From positions 1 to 5,694 of the forward strand of contig DSDB01000681.1 in assembly GCA_011057845.1 (NCBI GenBank): a DNA stretch of 5,694 bases. Direction: 5' to 3'. Of the stretch, positions 5,088-5,694 are shown piece after piece. Numbering within the stretch: position 1 is the first letter of the stretch; the number at the start of each line of letters is the position of its first letter. This DNA is from Phycisphaerales bacterium (GTDB lineage Bacteria > Planctomycetota > Phycisphaerae > Sedimentisphaerales > Anaerobacaceae). A program made the position numbers and the translations under genes. The notes under the pieces were generated by a model. It saw only the letters and a program-made list of their open reading frames with translations. It was not told the origin of the DNA and did not search any database.

Positions 5088-5164
5088 CCACCCGCCCGAT
5101 GTGTGTCAGATGTCATCCGAGACCCAGATGCTTCGCTACGCTCAGCATGACAAGGGGCGGGCGG
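5088..5164. repeat. Dispersed intergenic repeat of the 'CHAERSEAS / MLRFAQHD' type
   Basis: The core at 5111-5152 starts with TGTCAT and ends with ATGACA, with an inner ATGCT/AGCAT pair around TCGCTACGCTC. Its translations give the peptides CHAERSEAS (minus strand) and MLRYAQHD (plus strand). Such peptides recur in database entries that are spurious ORFs over a repeat spread through many bacterial phyla. Outer arms CCACCCGCCC (5088-5097) and GGGCGGGCGG (5155-5164) are complementary at nine of ten positions and may extend the inverted repeat. It lies in the fmt-rsmB gap and has no transposase. Confidence 0.75.
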
Positions 5165-5212
5165 TATCATACGAATGCAACTTCATTGCGCCACCAACCA
5201 TGAGCCACTGTT

Positions 5213-5694
5213 GTGAAATCTGACCCCAGTCACAAGTCCGCACGCACCGCCGCCGCCGAGGCTCTTGCGCGCTTCGATCCGCGGCGCGAGCGTATCGATG
5301 CGGAGGCGCTGCTGGCTGATACGCTGGAGAAGCAGCGGGCCACGGACCTGGTCTCGGCGGCCGTTCGGAACCTGGCCGCCATCGACCACGTGATTGAGAG
5401 GTTCTCCGGTCGGCCCGTCAAGCGGATTACGGGCGAGCTGCTGGCGATCCTCCGCGTGGCCGCCTGCGAGTTGATCTACCGCCCGCAGACGCCCGACTAC
5501 TCCATCCTCAACGAGGCCGTCCAGGCCGCCAAGCAGAGCCGCGGACCCAGGCAGGCCGACTTCGTCAACGCCGTCGGCCGTCGGATTCAGCGGCATATCA
5601 TCAGCCGGCAAGTGCCCCTGGAGCCTGCCGCCGCCCGCTGCACGCTGCCGCAGACGCCCGACAGCGGCTGCCGCTTCGACGCCGACATCCTGCC
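5213..5694 (+). CDS. rsmB: 16S rRNA (cytosine-967-C5)-methyltransferase RsmB, N-terminal part, cut by the window edge
   Basis: RsmB methylates C967 of 16S rRNA with S-adenosylmethionine. Only the first 160 codons are present, with no stop before the edge. Residues 12-130 form a NusB-like RNA-binding domain, with DLVSAAVRNLAAIDHVIERF (45-64), LAILRVAACELIYR (77-90), a VP-like turn PQTPDY and the conserved NEAVQAAK...ADFVNAVGRR (100-124). Free NusB would normally end soon after this. The frame instead continues into SGCRFDADIL (151-160), fitting an RsmB linker towards the missing methyltransferase domain. The order def-fmt-rsmB supports this choice. The GTG at 5213 is the only plausible start: an in-frame TGA lies at 5201-5203 and no ATG occurs before the domain. 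No Shine-Dalgarno site is visible. A seven-codon ORF (MSHCCEI, 5200-5223) overlaps the start in another frame. Confidence 0.8.
   Translation, partial: MKSDPSHKSARTAAAEALARFDPRRERIDAEALLADTLEKQRATDLVSAAVRNLAAIDHVIERFSGRPVKRITGELLAILRVAACELIYRPQTPDYSILNEAVQAAKQSRGPRQADFVNAVGRRIQRHIISRQVPLEPAAARCTLPQTPDSGCRFDADIL

Noticed and set aside
4598..5170. Minus-strand frame of 190 codons starting in the fmt-rsmB gap
   Set aside because: Its N-terminus (CHAERSEAS) comes from the dispersed repeat and the rest is antisense to fmt.
5142..5170. Promoter for rsmB with TATCAT (5165-5170) as -10
   Set aside because: The hexamer 17 nt upstream (TCAGCA) is a poor -35. ATGACA at 5147 is good but only 12 nt away. 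The evidence is too weak to annotate.

Overview
The window is a GC-rich bacterial chromosome segment with six genes, all on the + strand. In order they are a Kdo/InaA-type lipopolysaccharide (LPS) kinase, a membrane-anchored tyrosine/dual-specificity phosphatase, lptB (ATPase of the LPS export machine), def (peptide deformylase), fmt (methionyl-tRNA formyltransferase), and the 5' part of a NusB-domain protein, most likely rsmB (16S rRNA m5C967 methyltransferase), cut by the right edge. An LPS kinase next to lptB points to a diderm. The GC content, weak use of Shine-Dalgarno sites, eukaryote-like phosphatase and many short-period repeats suggest a planctomycete-like (PVC) bacterium, perhaps Phycisphaerae. 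That placement is inference; no rRNA or other marker gene is present.

Layout: a heptamer tandem array (1-70) and a promoter-like site precede the kinase (206-1096). A 245-nt gap with hairpins and a strong sigma70-like promoter leads to the phosphatase (1342-2115). A 250-nt gap with an extended -10 promoter leads to lptB (2366-3100). def follows after 18 nt (3119-3643). A 432-nt repeat island (3644-4075) separates def from fmt (4076-5035). A 177-nt gap carrying a widespread dispersed repeat separates fmt from rsmB (5213 to the edge).

The genes form two functional groups. The first three concern the cell envelope: phosphorylation of LPS core sugar, phosphate removal probably on the periplasmic side, and energising LPS transport. 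The last three concern translation: def and fmt are the two enzymes of the N-formyl-methionine cycle, and def-fmt-rsmB is a common bacterial order.

The most unusual content is the repeats. Five clear tracts and one weak tract have the same 7-bp period but different unit sequences. Two lie inside the kinase reading frame and one runs up to the fmt start codon. The def-fmt gap also holds four REP-like modules in alternating orientation, each a conserved 7-nt tail (GGGGTGG) plus a hairpin of about 25 nt. No CRISPR array, tRNA, rRNA, transposase or defence system was found.
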